In this document: in pieces, positions 62,079 to 64,000 of the stretch
Position numbering within the stretch: position 1 is the first letter of the stretch
Layout of the letters: each line of letters begins with the position of its first letter
From: Pedobacter foliorum
GTDB taxonomy: Bacteria; Bacteroidota; Bacteroidia; Sphingobacteriales; Sphingobacteriaceae
DNA: 64,000 nucleotides
NCBI RefSeq assembly: GCF_013266735.1
Contig: NZ_JABSNU010000003.1
Coordinates: 248,001-312,000, forward strand
Direction of reading: 5' to 3'
The notes under the pieces: model-generated
What the model was told of the DNA's origin: nothing
Seen by the model: the letters and a program-made list of their open reading frames with translations, nothing else
The model's database searches: none
Made by a program: the position numbers and the translations under genes

Positions 62079-63551
62079 TTATTCTCTAAAGCCTTCGGCA
62101 ATGTTATATTTTCTTTTATTAAATTGATTCAGCAAAAAGGTTACCCAAAATTCTCGGGTTAAAAGTGCTGCGGCACCCAATACTCCTAGAGCAATAAGTC
62201 CCCAATAGGGTAGGCCTGCAAAATAGAAAGGCATAAAAATTACGTAAGGCAGCAAAAAATAAGGTAAACCTAATACCCACTGACTGGCACCAACACCCTG
62301 AAAATTAAATGCAGCTGCTTTGGTTAAGTCTATTGCTCTGTAATTTCTAGTTGCAAAATACAATACTATTATAGTGCCTATGCCAATATTGTATAGATAT
62401 GCAGCAAACTGTACGGCCAATATCTTCCAACTGATAAAACCATATAAACTTATAATCAATGTGGTAAAAGTTGACATGATGGTGAACAGTAGAAACTTGG
62501 CTTTAATGAATTTTCTAAAGTCGATTTTGTTAACTAACAACCCATCAAAATGAGCGGCTTGCCAACCAAACATAAATTGACCATAAATACTGATAAGGCT
62601 TCCTGTCATAAAAACTGCGGCAAATAGCACGGCAGCGAAATTGTCATTTTTCAAAAAGTCTTTCTTATAAAAAAGAAAGCCATAAAAAACAAAGATCACA
62701 CACATAATGATACTTGAACGTGTTCTTTTGTGTCTTAGAATTAGTTTTAGCTCTAAAGCAGCCAAGTTTCCTATCTCTCCAAAACGACCAAGGATAGGGT
62801 AGTCTGTGCTGGTTTTTTTTTCGTCATTTCTACTAAGTTCCTCAGTATAGAGATTCATGCGAAGATATTTGGAGTTTACCAGAAACATGATAAGGGCAAA
62901 TAAACTAAACCCTAATGCAGCTAATGGATGTGTAGAAATTATACTAAATACACTATTTGATATTGCTGCAATTGAAAATACTTTGAAATACTCCAGGAGT
63001 CCGAGTGTGAAAATCAGCGCAAGCATTATCGGGACCACTTTTAAATTAGATATGCTTAATCTCTTTACGTAAAGCGCAGTGTAATTATTAAAAATTGCAA
63101 GTGAAATAATTGCGACAATATACATTATGGCTGTAAATGACCCATAAATATCAGCGATTGCCGTAACGCAAAAGGGAATGAATATAAATAAAGGTAAGAT
63201 GTTGAATGCCGAAAATAGTGCCCTTACATTTAAGAAGTTAACAATGGTTTGTTTCGGAATTTTAAGATGCAGATAAGGGATGATGCTCAATGTAGGCAAG
63301 TCCTGCAACTGCAGTCTCATGATCATTTCAACGGCAAAATAATATAAAATGAAGCCATTAAATACCACCAATACATCCTTTCCGGGAAATGATTTCTCAA
63401 TCAAAATCTCGAGGCTAAGCCCAACTAAAACTGCTACAGCAAGTAAATAGAGAAGAATAAGGCCAATAAAGATTTGTGCAGCAATAGAGCCCCCTTTATT
63501 CTTTGAGCGCCAAAAGGCTTTCCATTGGTGATTTAGAAAAGTGATGAGCAT
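62079..63551 (-). CDS. DUF5687 family ABC transporter permease
   Basis: 490 residues with about twelve membrane helices. The family is typical for Bacteroidota and pairs with the ABC ATPase gene that follows after 2 bases. Landmarks: FLNHQWKAFWRSKNKGGS at the start, GEIGNLAALELKLILRHKRT in the middle and LLNQFNKRKYNIAEGFRE at the end. Substrate and direction are unknown; ABC-2-like exporters are the closest match in layout. Confidence 0.85.
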   Translation of the reverse strand: MLITFLNHQWKAFWRSKNKGGSIAAQIFIGLILLYLLAVAVLVGLSLEILIEKSFPGKDVLVVFNGFILYYFAVEMIMRLQLQDLPTLSIIPYLHLKIPKQTIVNFLNVRALFSAFNILPLFIFIPFCVTAIADIYGSFTAIMYIVAIISLAIFNNYTALYVKRLSISNLKVVPIMLALIFTLGLLEYFKVFSIAAISNSVFSIISTHPLAALGFSLFALIMFLVNSKYLRMNLYTEELSRNDEKKTSTDYPILGRFGEIGNLAALELKLILRHKRTRSSIIMCVIFVFYGFLFYKKDFLKNDNFAAVLFAAVFMTGSLISIYGQFMFGWQAAHFDGLLVNKIDFRKFIKAKFLLFTIMSTFTTLIISLYGFISWKILAVQFAAYLYNIGIGTIIVLYFATRNYRAIDLTKAAAFNFQGVGASQWVLGLPYFLLPYVIFMPFYFAGLPYWGLIALGVLGAAALLTREFWVTFLLNQFNKRKYNIAEGFRE

Positions 63552-63552
63552 A

Positions 63553-64000
63553 TTAATAATTGTATTTGTTTTTCCAGTTCTGTTTTAATTTTTCTCTTAA
63601 CTTTTCCTCTGCGGGATTCTTCCCCGGGTCATATAGTTTAGTGCCGCTTATTTCCTCAGGAAGGTATTCCTGGGCAGAAAAGTTTCCTTCATAAGCATGC
63701 GAATATTCATAGTCTTTGCCATAACCAATGTTCTTCATGAGCTTGGTTGGTGCATTTCTTATATGTAGTGGGACAGGCAGATTACCTGTTTGTCTCACCA
63801 AAGCCTGTGCACTGTTTATTGCTTCGTAAGAGGCATTACTTTTTGCAGAAGAAGCCAGATAAGTAACCGCCTGAGAGAGGATAATCCTTGACTCAGGATA
63901 CCCGATCACGTTTACTGCCTGGAAACAATTATTTGCCAGTAACAATGCATTTGGATTGGCATTCCCTATATCTTCTGATGAAAGAATTAGTAGTCTTCGG
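63553..64000 (-). CDS. rarA: Replication-associated recombination protein RarA, C-terminal part
   Basis: The last 149 codons are in the window; the gene runs off its right edge. The segment RRLLILSSEDIGNANPNALL and QAVNVIGYPESRIILSQAV is characteristic for RarA/MgsA (WHIP homologue), and YLPEEISGTKLYDPGKNPAE is the C-terminal end. AAA+ ATPase acting on stalled replication forks; the ATPase motifs are outside the window. It ends 1 base before the permease start, so it may be in one transcript. Confidence 0.93.
   Translation of the reverse strand, partial: RRLLILSSEDIGNANPNALLLANNCFQAVNVIGYPESRIILSQAVTYLASSAKSNASYEAINSAQALVRQTGNLPVPLHIRNAPTKLMKNIGYGKDYEYSHAYEGNFSAQEYLPEEISGTKLYDPGKNPAEEKLREKLKQNWKNKYNY

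Noticed and set aside
1..64000. tRNA, rRNA, insertion sequence or integrase genes
   Set aside because: Looked through intergenic gaps and found no cloverleaf, CCA end, transposase or terminal repeats with target duplication.

Overview
The window looks like a chromosomal segment of a member of the phylum Bacteroidota, most likely family Sphingobacteriaceae (Pedobacter-like). This rests on four things. The DNA is A+T-rich. Nearly every recognisable promoter carries the Bacteroidota -7 box TAnnTTTG. Several gene families are typical of the phylum (DUF5687 ABC permease, LytTR regulator with a LytS-type kinase, TonB receptor with a carboxypeptidase-like N-terminal domain). The E1-alpha and E2 genes of pyruvate dehydrogenase sit together without E1-beta. 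No tRNA, rRNA, insertion sequence, prophage or CRISPR array was seen. The genus is an inference.

Layout. 1-2.2 kb: end of an acyl-CoA dehydrogenase and small genes (MazG-like hydrolase, holin-like membrane protein, lipoprotein). 2.2-7.1 kb: the translation operon rimP-nusA-infB, with a hairpin in its leader. 7.2-18 kb: a surface-glycan cluster of nine glycosyltransferases (families 2, 4, 11, 32 and CgeB-like) around an MsbA-type ABC exporter, in two minus-strand runs and one plus-strand gene. 18-24.4 kb: meaB, a highly expressed OmpA porin, then a 46-aa membrane protein gene coupled to ridA, followed by a RarD-like transporter and recG. 24.4-28 kb: a serine hydrolase lipoprotein and a two-component pair. 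28-32 kb: fumC, a lipoprotein, an S1/P1 nuclease, a tyrosine phosphatase and a DUF1543 gene. 32-37 kb: a cyanophycin locus, with cphA divergent from cphB-iaaA across a 636-base control region that holds a perfect 36-bp palindrome and an 11-bp repeat array. 37-46 kb: secreted phospholipase C, TPR protein, tail-specific protease, SPFH protein, CapA-like lipoprotein and NlpC/P60 hydrolase. 46-49 kb: pdhA-pdhC. 49-57 kb: hisS beside histidine degradation genes (hutU, hutH), with a putative metal-uptake TonB receptor between them. 57-64 kb: alpha/beta hydrolase, MtfA-like peptidase, oxidoreductase, OmpA-like lipoprotein, ABC transporter and the end of rarA.

Genes that work together. CphA makes cyanophycin, CphB cuts it to dipeptides and IaaA can split these to Asp and Arg, so the locus encodes a full store-and-recover cycle for nitrogen. 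HutH and HutU are the first two steps of histidine breakdown. The glycan cluster could assemble and flip a lipid-linked oligosaccharide, but it lacks sugar-nucleotide synthesis and an initiating transferase. The least explained sequences are non-coding: the 11-bp array at 35.25-35.32 kb, two copies of a 25-26 bp inverted-repeat element (32.06 and 49.0 kb), and a three-armed repeat before rimP. Several promoters lie so close to start codons that leaderless mRNAs are likely.
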